Shown piece by piece: positions 1 to 8,946 of a stretch of DNA of 64,000 bases. Source of the DNA: Methylobacterium soli (GTDB taxonomy: Bacteria; Pseudomonadota; Alphaproteobacteria; Rhizobiales; Beijerinckiaceae). The translations under genes and the position numbers were made by a program. The first letter of the stretch is position 1, and every line of letters starts with the position of its first letter. The DNA is taken from contig NZ_VZZK01000006.1 of the NCBI RefSeq assembly GCF_008806385.1, forward strand, positions 167,141 to 231,140, given 5' to 3'. The notes below the pieces were generated by a model. That model saw nothing but the letters and a program-made list of their open reading frames with translations, was not told where the DNA came from and did no database searches.

Positions 1-224
1 CTTGTCGGAAACGCCGGAAGTCGCTGTCATCAAGGTCGGTCTCGGTCAGGATAATGGCCGCGTCGCTGGGAACCCCGGGTCCGAACGGCCAAGGTCCGCC
101 TCGGGTTCCTGACGCACCCGAAAGAGCATGCCGCGGGACAGACGTCTGTACTCGCAGCGTCAGGACGTGCCAAGCGCCGGACGGGCACCGGTGCGCCGGC
201 GTGCCAGCCGGGCGGGCCGCAGGA
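1..224. other. window edge, no assignable gene
   Basis: Two edge-truncated frames are open here and neither can be chosen. On the plus strand a frame entering at position 2 runs to a TGA at 110-112 and could be the last 36 residues of a gene. On the minus strand a frame reading ILTETDLDDSDFRRF toward position 1 could be the N-terminus of a gene leaving the window. Third-position GC is similar in both. Nothing else is visible before the CorA stop at 225. Confidence 0.3.
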
Positions 225-1229
225 TCACAGCCATTTCTTCCAGCGGAAGAAGGCGTAGGGCAGCACGGCGGCGACGATCATCATCAGCACCGCCATCGGG
301 TAGCCGAAATGCCAATCGAGTTCGGGCATCGTCTTGAAGTTCATGCCGTAGATCGAGGCGATCAGCGTCGGCGGCATGAACACCACCGCCATGACGGAGA
401 ACAGCTTGATGATGTTGTTCTGCTCAAGGTTGACGAGGCCGAGCGTCGCGTCGAGCAGGAACTGGATCTTGGTCGACAGAAAGGTCGCGTGCTCCTCCAG
501 CGATTGCAGGTCGCGCAGGGTGGAGCGCACGTCCTCGCGCAATTCCCGCGGCGCCTTGTTGGTCCGGTAGGTCGCCGAGAGCGAGAGCAGGATGCGCTCC
601 ATCGAGACGAGGCTCTCGCGCTGCTTCGAGATCAGGTCCCCGTGGCGTCCGAGCGCCCGCAGCGTGTCCTGCAGGGCGGTGTTGCGGGCGGAAGGGTCGT
701 CCTGCACCTCGAAGATCTTGCCCGAGAGCCGATCGATGCGCTCGCCCTGGAGCTGGAGCACGTCGGCGGCGCGGTCGATCACGGTCTCGATCAGCCCTGC
801 CAGGATGGTCTCGCCGGAATGGAAGCTCGCCGGGCCGTTGCCGGTCGCCCGGCCCGCCCGCTGCGTGTACATCCGGAAGGCCTGGGGCTCCTCGTACCGG
901 ACCGTGACGAGGCGGTTCTCGCGCAGGATGAAGGTGATGCCGGCAAGCCCCGGATCCTCCGAATCGCTGACCTTCGAGAGCACTCGGCCGGTCATGTAGC
1001 GGGCCCCGTCCTCGACATAGAGGAGCTCCGAGGGCTCGATGTCCTTCATCTCCTCGCGGGTCGGCACCTGGATGCCCATGAAGGCCTCGACCTTGAGGTC
1101 CTCCTCGCGGCTCGGCCGGATCATGTCGAGCCAGACGGTGTCGTCCGGGATGGCATCCTGGAGTTCGAGGGGTCGGCGCTCGAGCAGCGAGTGCCCGGCG
1201 CCGGCGACCGGCTGGTGAAGGAAGATCAC
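225..1229 (-). CDS. corA: CorA-family divalent metal transporter
   Basis: 334-residue inner-membrane Mg2+/Co2+ (or Zn2+) channel of the CorA/ZntB superfamily. The long N-terminal part is soluble and helical. Two C-terminal membrane helices follow; the first ends in the signature YGMNF (about residues 294-298), the selectivity-filter GMN motif, and the second ends in a basic tail (RWKKWL) that should be cytoplasmic. The start is a GTG with only a weak GAG upstream, so the exact N-terminus is uncertain. It lies 24 bp after an SDR gene on the same strand and is probably the last gene of that operon, although metal transport has no obvious link to the CoA enzymes. CorA versus ZntB specificity cannot be told from sequence. 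Confidence 0.9.
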   Translation of the reverse strand: MIFLHQPVAGAGHSLLERRPLELQDAIPDDTVWLDMIRPSREEDLKVEAFMGIQVPTREEMKDIEPSELLYVEDGARYMTGRVLSKVSDSEDPGLAGITFILRENRLVTVRYEEPQAFRMYTQRAGRATGNGPASFHSGETILAGLIETVIDRAADVLQLQGERIDRLSGKIFEVQDDPSARNTALQDTLRALGRHGDLISKQRESLVSMERILLSLSATYRTNKAPRELREDVRSTLRDLQSLEEHATFLSTKIQFLLDATLGLVNLEQNNIIKLFSVMAVVFMPPTLIASIYGMNFKTMPELDWHFGYPMAVLMMIVAAVLPYAFFRWKKWL

Positions 1230-1253
1230 GAGAGCTCACTCAGGCAAGGCCGC

Positions 1254-2114
1254 TCACGCGAGGGCGTCGGGCGGCGGTACGCTCCCATCCGGCACGAAGA
1301 AGTCCGGCGCAAGCGGGATGCCGGGTGTGACGCGGTATTTTGAAAAGTCCGTGACACCGTTCTCGTGCAGGAAGGAATCGTCGATGAGGAAGCGGCCCGT
1401 GGTCTCGCGAGCGGGCTTCAGGAACAGCGCGTGAGCGGCATCCGCCATGATCTCGGGCGTGCGGCTCGCCTGCATCAGGGCCTCCCCGCCCAGCAGGTTG
1501 TTCACGGCGGCCGTCGCGATGGTGGTGCGGGGCCAGAGCGCGTTCACGGCGATGCCCTGGCGGCGCAGCTCGCCCGAGAGCCCAAGGACGCAGAGCGACA
1601 TGCCGAACTTCGCCATCGTGTAGGCGAGATGGGGCGCGAACCACTTCTCCTGCATGTCGAGGGGCGGCGACAGCATCAGGATATGCGGGTTCTCGGCCTT
1701 CGCCAGATGCGGGATCGCGTATTTCGAGACCATGTAGGTGCCGCGCGTGTTGATCTGATGCATCAGGTCGAAGCGCTTCATCTCGGTCTGGGGGGTGCGC
1801 GTCAGCGCGATCGCGCTCGCGTTGTTCACCACGATGTCGATGCCCCCGAAGGTCTCGGCCGTCCGGGCCAGGGCGGCCGCGACGCTATCCTCCTCGCGGA
1901 CATCCACCACCAGGGGCAAGGCCCGGCCGCCGGCCGCCTCGATCGCCGCCGCCGCCGTGTGGATCGTGCCTTCGAGCTTCGGGTGGGGCGTGTCGGTCTT
2001 GGCCGCGATCGCCACGTTCGCCCCGTCGCGCGCCGCGCGCAGGCCGATGGCGAGGCCGATGCCGCGGGAGGCCCCGGTGATGAAGAGGGTCTTTCCCTCC
2101 AAAGACTTGCTCAT
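1254..2114 (-). CDS. SDR oxidoreductase, HSDL2-like
   Basis: 286-residue NAD(P)-dependent short-chain dehydrogenase. The Rossmann glycine motif GASRGIG is near residues 14-20, a VNNAS strand follows, and the catalytic YTMAK (Tyr-x-x-x-Lys) lies at mid-protein. The segment around it resembles the SDR domain of hydroxysteroid dehydrogenase-like 2 proteins. The ATG at 2114 is preceded by GAGGAG at good spacing; the reading frame stays open far upstream but only over the neighbouring gene. It begins 10 bp after another SDR gene, in an operon with a crotonase and an acyl-CoA dehydrogenase, so its substrate is probably a hydroxyacyl-CoA or related lipid intermediate. That substrate is an inference. 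Confidence 0.85.
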   Translation of the reverse strand: MSKSLEGKTLFITGASRGIGLAIGLRAARDGANVAIAAKTDTPHPKLEGTIHTAAAAIEAAGGRALPLVVDVREEDSVAAALARTAETFGGIDIVVNNASAIALTRTPQTEMKRFDLMHQINTRGTYMVSKYAIPHLAKAENPHILMLSPPLDMQEKWFAPHLAYTMAKFGMSLCVLGLSGELRRQGIAVNALWPRTTIATAAVNNLLGGEALMQASRTPEIMADAAHALFLKPARETTGRFLIDDSFLHENGVTDFSKYRVTPGIPLAPDFFVPDGSVPPPDALA

Positions 2115-2124
2115 GCTGCTCTCC

Positions 2125-2973
2125 TCAGGGGCCGACCCGGAAGCGCGGGGGCTGCGTGCCGTCCGCGTCGGTGAAGCCGTAATGACGGGCAAGGTCGCCC
2201 GCGTGCAGGATCTGCCCGGCCCGGGCCTGCACGTCCGCATCGGCGGCGAGCGCCGCGACGGCGCGGCCGGCATAGAGCGGGCTCTCGGTGGCGTGCTCGG
2301 ATTGGCCGAGGTCGCGCACCCGCTCGGTGCGCACGAAGCCGGGCGAGAGCCCGAGCGCCGTGACGCCGTGGGGCCGCAATTCCTCGCTGAGACCGAGGGC
2401 CATGCGGTTCGTCGTGGCCTTGGCGAGATCGTAGAAGAGGTCGCCGAGATAAGCCTCCGCCGTCCCGAAGGAGACGAGCACGAGGAGGCCGCTCTTGGCC
2501 GAGACCATGGCGGGGGCGACCGCGCGGGCCAGAAGCAGGCCGGCATAGGGCCCGACCCCCAGGAAGCCGCCGAACGGCTCGGCCGAGCGGCGCCAGAACG
2601 GCGTGCCCCAGGCCGCGCCGTCGGGGTAGCGCTCCCCGTCATAGCCCTCGTTGCCGCCCCAGACGCTCGACACCGCGACGTCGATGCGGCCGAAGCGGCG
2701 CAGCGTCCAGTGGACCAGGGCGTCCACGGCGCGCTCGCTGGTATGGTCGCAGAGGTAATGGTGGCCGGTGCCTCCCGCGGCGTCGACCTCGCGGGCGGTG
2801 TCCTCGATCGCCTCGGGCCGCATCTCGGTGCGCGGGCCGGTCTCGCTCGACCGGGCCGTGACGATCACGGTGGCGCCCGCCTCGCCGAGTCCCCGGGCGA
2901 TGCCGCGCCCGACGCCCCGGGAGGCGCCGGCCACGAGGCAGATGCGGCCGGACAGGTCGGGCACCGCGCTCAC
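2125..2973 (-). CDS. SDR-family oxidoreductase
   Basis: 282-residue short-chain dehydrogenase. The cofactor motif GASRGVGRG is near residues 14-22 and an ARSSE segment after beta-2 suggests NADP preference. The catalytic tetrad is less canonical than in the neighbour: a serine in LVSFGTAEAY and a later tyrosine in FYDLAKA (Tyr-x-x-x-Lys). The GTG start at 2973 overlaps the TGA of the crotonase gene (GTGA), which implies translational coupling. It resembles eukaryotic DHRS1-type SDRs in carrying an insertion before the catalytic Tyr. Substrate unknown. Confidence 0.82.
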   Translation of the reverse strand: MSAVPDLSGRICLVAGASRGVGRGIARGLGEAGATVIVTARSSETGPRTEMRPEAIEDTAREVDAAGGTGHHYLCDHTSERAVDALVHWTLRRFGRIDVAVSSVWGGNEGYDGERYPDGAAWGTPFWRRSAEPFGGFLGVGPYAGLLLARAVAPAMVSAKSGLLVLVSFGTAEAYLGDLFYDLAKATTNRMALGLSEELRPHGVTALGLSPGFVRTERVRDLGQSEHATESPLYAGRAVAALAADADVQARAGQILHAGDLARHYGFTDADGTQPPRFRVGP

Positions 2974-3743
2974 GCGGGCGCACCCGGCTTCGGCCCGCGG
3001 GTGAAGAAGGCCCGGAAGGCGGCCTGGGCCTCCTCCGTCTGCAGCTGCGCGTCGAAGGCCTCGGCCTCGGCCTCGAGCGCGGCCTCGACGGCGGCCTGGT
3101 CGCCCCGGATCAGCCGGCGCGTCGCCGCGACGGCCTTGCGCGGCAGGGCCGCGAGCCGCCCGGCCTGCGCGAGGGCGTGCTCCAGCAGCATGTCGGCCGG
3201 CATCACCGCGTTGGCGAGGCCGAGCTCCACCGCGGCGTCGCCCGTGAAGGGCTCCGACAGGAGCAGCATCTCGGTCGCCTTCAGGCGGCCGACGCGGCGG
3301 GGCAGGAGGTAGCTGGAGGCGGCTTCCGGCACGAGCCCGAGCTCCACGAACGGCATCCGGAAGCGCGCCGCCGGGCTGACATAGACGAGGTCGCAATGCA
3401 GGGTCAGGGTGGTGCCGATGCCGACCCCGATGCCGTCGACCGCCGCCACCATCGGGGCCTGCGTGCGGGCGAGCTGCCGGATGAAGCGCAGGGCCGGCGC
3501 CTGCGTGAACGGCTTGCCCGCCCCCGCCATGAAATCCGCGAGGTCGTTGCCCGCCGAGAAGATGCCGGCTCCGCCCGCGAACACCACGGCGCCGATGCCG
3601 GAATCCGGCGCATCCGCCGCCTCGAGTGCCTCCCGCATGCGGTCGTACATGGCGCCCGTGAGCGCGTTCTTCTTCTCGGGCCGGTTCATCCGGATCAACC
3701 GGACGCCCCCGGCCAGATCCTCGACCGTGACGTGCTCGCTCAT
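2970..3743 (-). CDS. crotonase-family protein, enoyl-CoA isomerase-like
   Basis: 257-residue enoyl-CoA hydratase/isomerase superfamily member. The CoA-binding and oxyanion-hole segments FSAGNDLADF (about residues 62-71) and GIGVGIGTT (about 105-113) are present. Both glutamates of classical crotonases are replaced: the ELAMMCD position reads TLTLHCD and the PEILLG position reads PFVELG. A glutamate is kept in GLVPEAASSYLLP, the position used as the single base in PECI-type delta3,delta2-enoyl-CoA isomerases. Isomerase or an unusual lyase activity is therefore likelier than simple hydration; this is inferred from family knowledge. ATG at 3743 has GAGGAA upstream. It lies 49 bp after the acyl-CoA dehydrogenase. 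Confidence 0.85.
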   Translation of the reverse strand: MSEHVTVEDLAGGVRLIRMNRPEKKNALTGAMYDRMREALEAADAPDSGIGAVVFAGGAGIFSAGNDLADFMAGAGKPFTQAPALRFIRQLARTQAPMVAAVDGIGVGIGTTLTLHCDLVYVSPAARFRMPFVELGLVPEAASSYLLPRRVGRLKATEMLLLSEPFTGDAAVELGLANAVMPADMLLEHALAQAGRLAALPRKAVAATRRLIRGDQAAVEAALEAEAEAFDAQLQTEEAQAAFRAFFTRGPKPGAPA

Positions 3744-3792
3744 GGGTGGTTCCTCGGGTGGGGCGGTCCTCGCGGCCGCAGGCGCGTCGGGA

Positions 3793-5559
3793 TCAGCTCG
3801 CGAGGGCGAGCTTGGCATCCTGCGTGAAGGCGGCCCCGTCGAGGATCGTCTGCTCCAGGCCGGGCGCCGCCGTCGCGAGGTTCTCGGCGAAGAAGCGGGC
3901 GAGCGCGATGCGGGCGGCATGGGCCGGGTCGGTCTCGCCGCCCTTGAGCGCCGCGCTCGCGGCGAGCCCCGCCTTGGCGAGGCAGGCGCCGCCCTGCGCC
4001 AGCCCGAACAGGCGCAGGTAGGGCGCGGCACCCGCCAAGGCCTCCTCGGGCCGGTTCGAGGTGAGGGCCTTCAGCTGGTGGCTCGTTGCCCGGTCCAGGC
4101 TCTCGATCGCGGCCCGCAGCCGGGCGGCACTGTGCCCGAAGGCGGGGCTCGCATCCTTGAGCACGCCCTCGACGACGCCGCGCATCGAGGCGATCTGGGC
4201 CCGCACCGTGGCCCCGCCGTTGAGGGGCAGCTTGCGGGCGACGAGGTCGATGGCCTGGATCCCATTGGTGCCCTCGTAGATCGCCAGGATGCGCGCGTCG
4301 CGCAGGAGCTGGGCGGCACCGGTCTCCTCGATGAAGCCCATGCCGCCATGGACCTGGACGCCGAGCGACGTCACCTCGTTGGCAAGGTCGGTCGAGAAGG
4401 CCTTGGCGACCGGCGTCAGCAGCGAGGCGCGGTCATGGGCCGCCTTCCCTTCCGGGCCGCGGGCCGCATCGAGGGCGGCGGCCGTGAGATAGCAGATGCC
4501 GCGGGCGGCCGCCGTGCTGGCCTTCATGGTCAGGAGCATGCGCTGCACGTCGGCATGCTCGATGATCGGGCTCATCGCCTCGGTGGCGCCCGGCGCCTTG
4601 CCCTGGCGGCGCTCGCGCGCATAGGCGAGGGCCTTCTGGGTCGCGGCCTCCGCCACGGCGACGCCCTGCAGCCCGACATTGAGGCGGGCATTGTTCATCA
4701 TCGTGAACATGCAGGCGAGGCCGCGATTCTCCTCGCCGATGAGCCAGCCCGTGGCCCCGCCGCCATCCCCGAAGGACATGGAGCAGGTGGGCGAACCGTG
4801 GATGCCGAGCTTGTGCTCGATGCCCGAGCAGCGCAGGTCGTTGCGGCTCCCGTCGGGCAGCACCTTCGGGACGAGGAACAGCGAGATGCCGCGCGTGCCT
4901 GCCGGCGCGTCCTTGAGGCGGGCCAGGACGAGGTGGACGATGTTGTCCGTGAGGTCGTGCTCGCCGTAGGTGATGTAGATCTTGCTCCCGGTGATCCGGT
5001 AGCTGCCGTCGCCCGCCGGCTCGGCCCGGCTGCGCAGCGCGGCGAGGTCCGACCCCGCCTGCGGCTCGGTCAGGTTCATGGTGGCGGTCCACTCGCCGGA
5101 GACGAGCTTGTCGAGGTAGCGCGCCTTCAGGTCCTCGGAGCCGTGCTTGTCGAGCGCCTCGATCCCGCCCGCGGTGAGCAGCGGGCACAGCCCGAAGGCG
5201 AGGCTGGCGGCGTTCCACATCTCGCTGCAGGCGGCGTTGAGGAGGAGCGGCAGCTCCTGGCCGCCATGGGCGGCGGGGCCGCTGAGGCCGTTCCAGCCTC
5301 CCTCGACGAAGGCCCGGTAGGCAGCCTTCCAACCCGGCGGCGTGGTGATGGCGCCCTCCGCGAGCGGCGTCCCATGGCGGTCGCCCTTCCGGTTCAGCGG
5401 CGCGATCACGGTGTTGGCGAGCCGCGCCGCCTCGTCCAGGATCGCCTGCGCGTCCTCCAGGGTGAGGTCGCCCGCGGCGCCCCCCGCGATGGCGGCGTCG
5501 AGCCCCGCCACGTGGCGCAGGGTGAAGGCCATTTCGGCGACGGGCGCGCGATAGCTCAT
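3793..5559 (-). CDS. acyl-CoA dehydrogenase, DmdC-like
   Basis: 588-residue FAD enzyme. The N-terminal signature (MSYRAPVAEMAFTLRHVAG), the length near 590 and the extra C-terminal helical domain after the core are typical of the 3-methylmercaptopropionyl-CoA dehydrogenase (DmdC) branch rather than 380-residue beta-oxidation dehydrogenases. The FAD/substrate segment MNLTEPQAGSDL is near residue 156-167 and the C-terminal FAD motif QVHGGMGFIEETG near 400. ATG at 5559 follows GGGAGGAAC. It heads the minus-strand operon with a crotonase and two SDRs and is divergent from tsaC. Many DmdC-like enzymes act on ordinary acyl-CoAs, so a role in DMSP metabolism is not established. Confidence 0.87.
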   Translation of the reverse strand: MSYRAPVAEMAFTLRHVAGLDAAIAGGAAGDLTLEDAQAILDEAARLANTVIAPLNRKGDRHGTPLAEGAITTPPGWKAAYRAFVEGGWNGLSGPAAHGGQELPLLLNAACSEMWNAASLAFGLCPLLTAGGIEALDKHGSEDLKARYLDKLVSGEWTATMNLTEPQAGSDLAALRSRAEPAGDGSYRITGSKIYITYGEHDLTDNIVHLVLARLKDAPAGTRGISLFLVPKVLPDGSRNDLRCSGIEHKLGIHGSPTCSMSFGDGGGATGWLIGEENRGLACMFTMMNNARLNVGLQGVAVAEAATQKALAYARERRQGKAPGATEAMSPIIEHADVQRMLLTMKASTAAARGICYLTAAALDAARGPEGKAAHDRASLLTPVAKAFSTDLANEVTSLGVQVHGGMGFIEETGAAQLLRDARILAIYEGTNGIQAIDLVARKLPLNGGATVRAQIASMRGVVEGVLKDASPAFGHSAARLRAAIESLDRATSHQLKALTSNRPEEALAGAAPYLRLFGLAQGGACLAKAGLAASAALKGGETDPAHAARIALARFFAENLATAAPGLEQTILDGAAFTQDAKLALAS

Positions 5560-5712
5560 GATGTTCCTCCCGCGTCGTCTTCGGCGACGCTGCACAGGCC
5601 GGCCGGGTTCGGCGTTTGACGCGCCCCCCGCCCCGACGCTAGGGCGGCACGCATCCCGCCGCCGACATACGCCCGAAGGGCGCGTCCCGTCACGATCGGA
5701 GATAGTTTATAT

Positions 5713-6723
5713 ATGAACGATCTCGGGTCAATGCCCGCCGGAGCCGACTCGGAGGCGACGCGGCGCCTGCGCGCCGATCCGGCCGGACTCGCCGAGGCCG
5801 CGGGCCTGCTGAGCGCCGGGCGCCTCGTGGCCTTCCCGACCGAGACGGTCTACGGGCTCGGGGCGGATGCCACCGACCCGGCCGCCGTCGCGCGCATCTT
5901 CGCCGCCAAGGCGCGCCCGAGCTTCAATCCCCTGATCGCGCATCTGCCCGAGGGCGTGGCCGCCCGGCGCGAGGGCGCCTTCGACCGAGCGGCGGAGCAG
6001 CTCGCGGAGGCGTTCTGGCCGGGTCCTCTCACGCTGGTGGTGCCCGCGACCGCCGGGACCAGCGTCTGCGACCTCGCCCGCGCCGGCCTGCCGAGCCTCG
6101 CCCTGAGGGTGCCCGGGAGCCCCCTCGCCCAGGAGCTGCTGCGGCGCGTCGGCCGCCCGGTGGCGGCGCCGTCCGCTAACCGGTCCGGACGCGTCAGCCC
6201 GACCCTGCCCGAGCATGTCCTTTCCGATCTCGACGGGCGCATCGCCGCGATCCTCGACGGCGGGCCGGCCGCGGTCGGCGTCGAATCGACGGTGGTGGCC
6301 TGCCTCGGGGGGACGCCGCGCCTGCTGCGCCCCGGCGGCATCACGCGCGAGGATCTGCGCGCGGTGCTCGGGAGCGCGATCGCCGATGCGGGTGCCGTGG
6401 ATGCGGGCCAGCCGATCGGGCCCGGGCTCCTCGCGTCGCATTACGCGCCGCGCGCCCGGGTCCGGCTTGAAGCCCGCCGGATCGCCCCGGGCGAGGCAGC
6501 CCTGCTGTTCGGCGGAGTGGCGCCGGAGGGTCTGGCTGAGGCGGCGGCGGCGTTCGACCTCAGCCCGGGGGCGGATCTGGTCGAGGCGGCGGCGGGATTG
6601 TTCGCGGCCCTGCGCCGCCTCGACGCCTCGGGCGCCGCGGTGATCGCGGTCGGGCCGATCCCCGATACGGGGCTCGGCGAGGCGATCAATGACCGCCTGC
6701 GGCGGGCCGCGGCACCGCGCTGA
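5713..6723 (+). CDS. tsaC: L-threonylcarbamoyladenylate synthase, long Sua5 form
   Basis: 336-residue enzyme that makes threonylcarbamoyl-AMP from Thr, bicarbonate and ATP for t6A modification of ANN-decoding tRNAs. The YrdC domain occupies about residues 25-215: FPTETVYGLGADA, KARPSFNPLIAHL and PSANRSGRVSPT are its nucleotide- and substrate-binding motifs. The C-terminal Sua5 domain begins after the SHYAPRAR linker (about 245-252), so this is the two-domain form, unlike short E. coli TsaC. Divergent from the DmdC-like operon across 153 bp. Two hairpin terminators follow the stop. Confidence 0.95.
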   Translation: MNDLGSMPAGADSEATRRLRADPAGLAEAAGLLSAGRLVAFPTETVYGLGADATDPAAVARIFAAKARPSFNPLIAHLPEGVAARREGAFDRAAEQLAEAFWPGPLTLVVPATAGTSVCDLARAGLPSLALRVPGSPLAQELLRRVGRPVAAPSANRSGRVSPTLPEHVLSDLDGRIAAILDGGPAAVGVESTVVACLGGTPRLLRPGGITREDLRAVLGSAIADAGAVDAGQPIGPGLLASHYAPRARVRLEARRIAPGEAALLFGGVAPEGLAEAAAAFDLSPGADLVEAAAGLFAALRRLDASGAAVIAVGPIPDTGLGEAINDRLRRAAAPR

Positions 6724-6781
6724 TATTTTTTTCGCCGATTTGCCGGAACCGATTCGGCCGGTGCCGTGTTGATGGTTCACG

Positions 6782-6811
6782 AAGGCCAGTTCAGCCCCCA
6801 ATGGCCTTTTT
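6782..6811 (+). terminator. rho-independent terminator 1 after tsaC
   Basis: Arms AAGGCCA (6782-6788) and TGGCCTT (6802-6808) pair perfectly around a 13-nt loop and run into a five-T tract. It begins 59 bp after the tsaC stop. Confidence 0.7.
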
Positions 6812-6817
6812 CCTTCC

Positions 6818-6846
6818 AAGGCTCGGAGTGATCCGAGCCTTTTTTC
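6818..6846 (+). terminator. rho-independent terminator 2 after tsaC (bidirectional)
   Basis: Nine-base arms AAGGCTCGG (6818-6826) and CCGAGCCTT (6833-6841) flank a six-base loop and are followed by a T tract. It lies between convergent tsaC and wrbA and could also end the minus-strand wrbA transcript, since the minus side runs into TTGGAAGG after the stem. Confidence 0.8.
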
Positions 6847-6855
6847 TTGTCCGCC

Positions 6856-7455
6856 TTAGCTGGCCAGTTTCGCCGCGATCCCGGCGACGTGGCGGCCCTG
6901 GAAGCGGGCTCCGTCGAGCTCGACCTGCGAGGGCTGGCGGCTTCCGTCCCCGTCCGCGATCGTGGTGGCGCCGTAGGGCGTGTTGCCCTTCACAGTCTCG
7001 ACGCCGGTCTGCCCCGCGAAGGCGTAGGGCAGGCCCACGATCACCATGCCGTGATGCAGCATCACCGTGTGGAAGCTCGTGAGCGTCGTCTCCTGGCCGC
7101 CATGCTGGGACGCCGTGGAGGTGAAGGCCGAGCCGACCTTGCCCACGAGCTTGCCCTGGGCCCAGAGGCCTCCGGTCTGGTCGAGGAACTGCTTCATCTG
7201 CGCGGCCATGTTGCCGAAGCGGGTCGGCGTCCCGAAGATGATCGCGTCGTAGTCGCTGAGCTCGCCAGGATCGGCGATCGGGGCCTGCTGGTCGAGCTTG
7301 TAGTGGAACTGCTTGGCGACCTCCTCGGGCACCAGTTCCGGGACCCGCTTCAGGCTGACCTCGGCGCCCGCCTCGCGCGCGCCCTCGGCCGCCGCCTGCG
7401 CCATCTGCTCCACATGGCCCCAGGACGAGTAGTAGAGCACCAGAACCTTCGCCAT
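6856..7455 (-). CDS. wrbA: NAD(P)H:quinone oxidoreductase WrbA
   Basis: 199-residue flavodoxin-like FMN protein, the normal WrbA length, that reduces quinones by two electrons as an antioxidant function. The FMN phosphate loop is at the N-terminus ([15 protein letters not shown]), then [20 protein letters not shown] (about residues 78-97) and the [12 protein letters not shown] loop. The ATG at 7455 gives the canonical [10 protein letters not shown] start; the frame extends upstream without family similarity. Divergent from a LysR regulator across 149 bp, which makes that regulator the likely controller. Confidence 0.95.
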   Translation of the reverse strand: MAKVLVLYYSSWGHVEQMAQAAAEGAREAGAEVSLKRVPELVPEEVAKQFHYKLDQQAPIADPGELSDYDAIIFGTPTRFGNMAAQMKQFLDQTGGLWAQGKLVGKVGSAFTSTASQHGGQETTLTSFHTVMLHHGMVIVGLPYAFAGQTGVETVKGNTPYGATTIADGDGSRQPSQVELDGARFQGRHVAGIAAKLAS

Positions 7456-7604
7456 CGCACGATCTCCTCTGCGCATTCCGGCCGGCTCGACGCCGGCGCC
7501 ACCTCCACCCGGTATCGGCCATTCCGGGCCTTGCTGAAATGCCCTGGCGCGCAAGAACATGCTTGCGTATTTGCAAGGTCGGAAACGCGGAGGGGCCGGG
7601 AACG

Positions 7605-8492
7605 ATGCCGCTGGCCTGGGACGATTTCCGATTGGTGAAGGCCGTGGCGGACCGGGGCGGCCTGACGCAGGCGGCCGAGCATCTCGGCATCAACCATTCC
7701 ACGGCCTTCCGTCGGCTCGCGGCGATCGAGGGCGCCCTCGATGCGCGCCTGTTCGAGCGCCACCGCTCCGGCTACGTCCCGACGCCGGCTGGGACCGCCA
7801 TGCTGGCGGCGGCGGGCCGGATGGACGAGGACGTCGCCCGCTTCACCCGCGAGGTGGCCGGCAAGGCGCAGACGCCGGCCGGGGCCTTGCGCATCACCAC
7901 CGCGGCGAGCTTCGTCACGGGCGTCCTCCTGCCGATGCTCGGCCGCTTCGCCAAAGCCTATCCGCTGATCCGCCTCGACGTCGTGGTGTCGGAGGAAGCG
8001 CTGAACCTGTCGCGGCGCGACGCCGACGTGGCGATCCGCGCGAGCGACAACCCGCCGCCCACCCTCGTGGGCCGGCGCCTGGCCGGCATCGCCTGGGCGA
8101 TCTACGGCCGCGCCGCCGACGGGCCCGACCTGCGGGAGCGGACCTGGGTGTCCCCGAGCGAGGCGGTCGCGGGCGGCGCCCATGCCCGGTTCGTGCGGGC
8201 ACGCGCCGGGCCGGACGGAATCGCGCTTCAGCTCAACACGGTGCTGGGTCTGGCGGAGGCGATCGAGGCCGGGATTGGGATCGGGCCGCTGCCCTGCCTG
8301 CAGGGCGATTCCTGCCCGTCCCTGATGCGCCTCTCCGGGCCGGAGGCGGAGCTCGCCAGCACGCTCTGGCTGCTCACGCACCCGGACCTGCGCCACGCCC
8401 CGCGGGTGCGGGCCTTCATGGATTTCGTCGGCGACGAGATGAGCGCCCGCCGCGCCGCGTTCGAGGGGCGGCGCGCGCCGGAGCCTACTTGA
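7605..8492 (+). CDS. LysR-family transcriptional regulator
   Basis: 295-residue LTTR. The winged-helix DNA-binding domain fills about residues 4-62 ([38 protein letters not shown]), and a type-2 periplasmic-binding-like effector domain follows from about residue 88. The ATG at 7605 is chosen because family members start a few residues before the first helix; an in-frame ATG 66 bp earlier would add an unrelated leader. Divergent orientation beside wrbA suggests it regulates wrbA and itself. Its last 8 bp overlap the end of the convergent Gre-factor gene. Confidence 0.88.
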   Translation: MPLAWDDFRLVKAVADRGGLTQAAEHLGINHSTAFRRLAAIEGALDARLFERHRSGYVPTPAGTAMLAAAGRMDEDVARFTREVAGKAQTPAGALRITTAASFVTGVLLPMLGRFAKAYPLIRLDVVVSEEALNLSRRDADVAIRASDNPPPTLVGRRLAGIAWAIYGRAADGPDLRERTWVSPSEAVAGGAHARFVRARAGPDGIALQLNTVLGLAEAIEAGIGIGPLPCLQGDSCPSLMRLSGPEAELASTLWLLTHPDLRHAPRVRAFMDFVGDEMSARRAAFEGRRAPEPT

Positions 8493-8946
8493 TGTCGGTG
8501 ATCTCGGCCTCGTGGCCGTTCACCGCGACGACGTCGCCGATGCTCTTGCCGGTCAGGGCCCGGGCCAGCGGCGCGACGTAGGAGATCGAGCCCTTCGTCG
8601 GGTCCGCCTCGTCCTCGCCGACGATCCGGAAGGTCTGGCGCGTATCGTCCTCGCGCCGGATCGTGACGATCGATCCGAAATGCACGGTGTCGCCCTCGAC
8701 CCGCTCGACGAGCTGGGCCGTGCCGAGCCGCGCGTTCCAGTAATGCAGGTCGCGGGCGATGCGGGCGCTGTCGGCCTTGTTGTCGTGGTTGACCCGGCTC
8801 GATTCGGCCTGAAGCCGCTTCACCTCGGCCTCGATCTGCGCGAGGCCTTCGGGCGTGACGAAATTGGTGTGGGGCGAGATGGGCCGGTCCGGCAGGTCCT
8901 CGAAGGCTTCCCCGCCCTCACGCTCGCGAACGAATGCAATGCTCAT
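8485..8946 (-). CDS. GreA/GreB-family transcription elongation factor
   Basis: 153-residue Gre-type protein that enters the RNA polymerase secondary channel and stimulates cleavage of backtracked transcripts. The N-terminal coiled coil (about residues 30-75) is followed by the FKBP-like C-terminal domain with VHFGSIVTIRRE and the ISYVAPLARALTGKSIGD segment typical of the family. It does not match canonical alphaproteobacterial GreA at the N-terminus and is probably a GreB-like paralogue. No clear Shine-Dalgarno precedes the ATG at 8946; a T-rich stretch abuts it. The 3' end overlaps the LysR gene by 8 bp in convergent orientation. Confidence 0.85.
   Translation of the reverse strand: MSIAFVREREGGEAFEDLPDRPISPHTNFVTPEGLAQIEAEVKRLQAESSRVNHDNKADSARIARDLHYWNARLGTAQLVERVEGDTVHFGSIVTIRREDDTRQTFRIVGEDEADPTKGSISYVAPLARALTGKSIGDVVAVNGHEAEITDIK

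Noticed and set aside
54..1343. Long plus-strand open frame opposite the CorA gene
   Set aside because: Arg/Gly/His/Asp-rich shadow of the minus-strand coding sequence; no family features.
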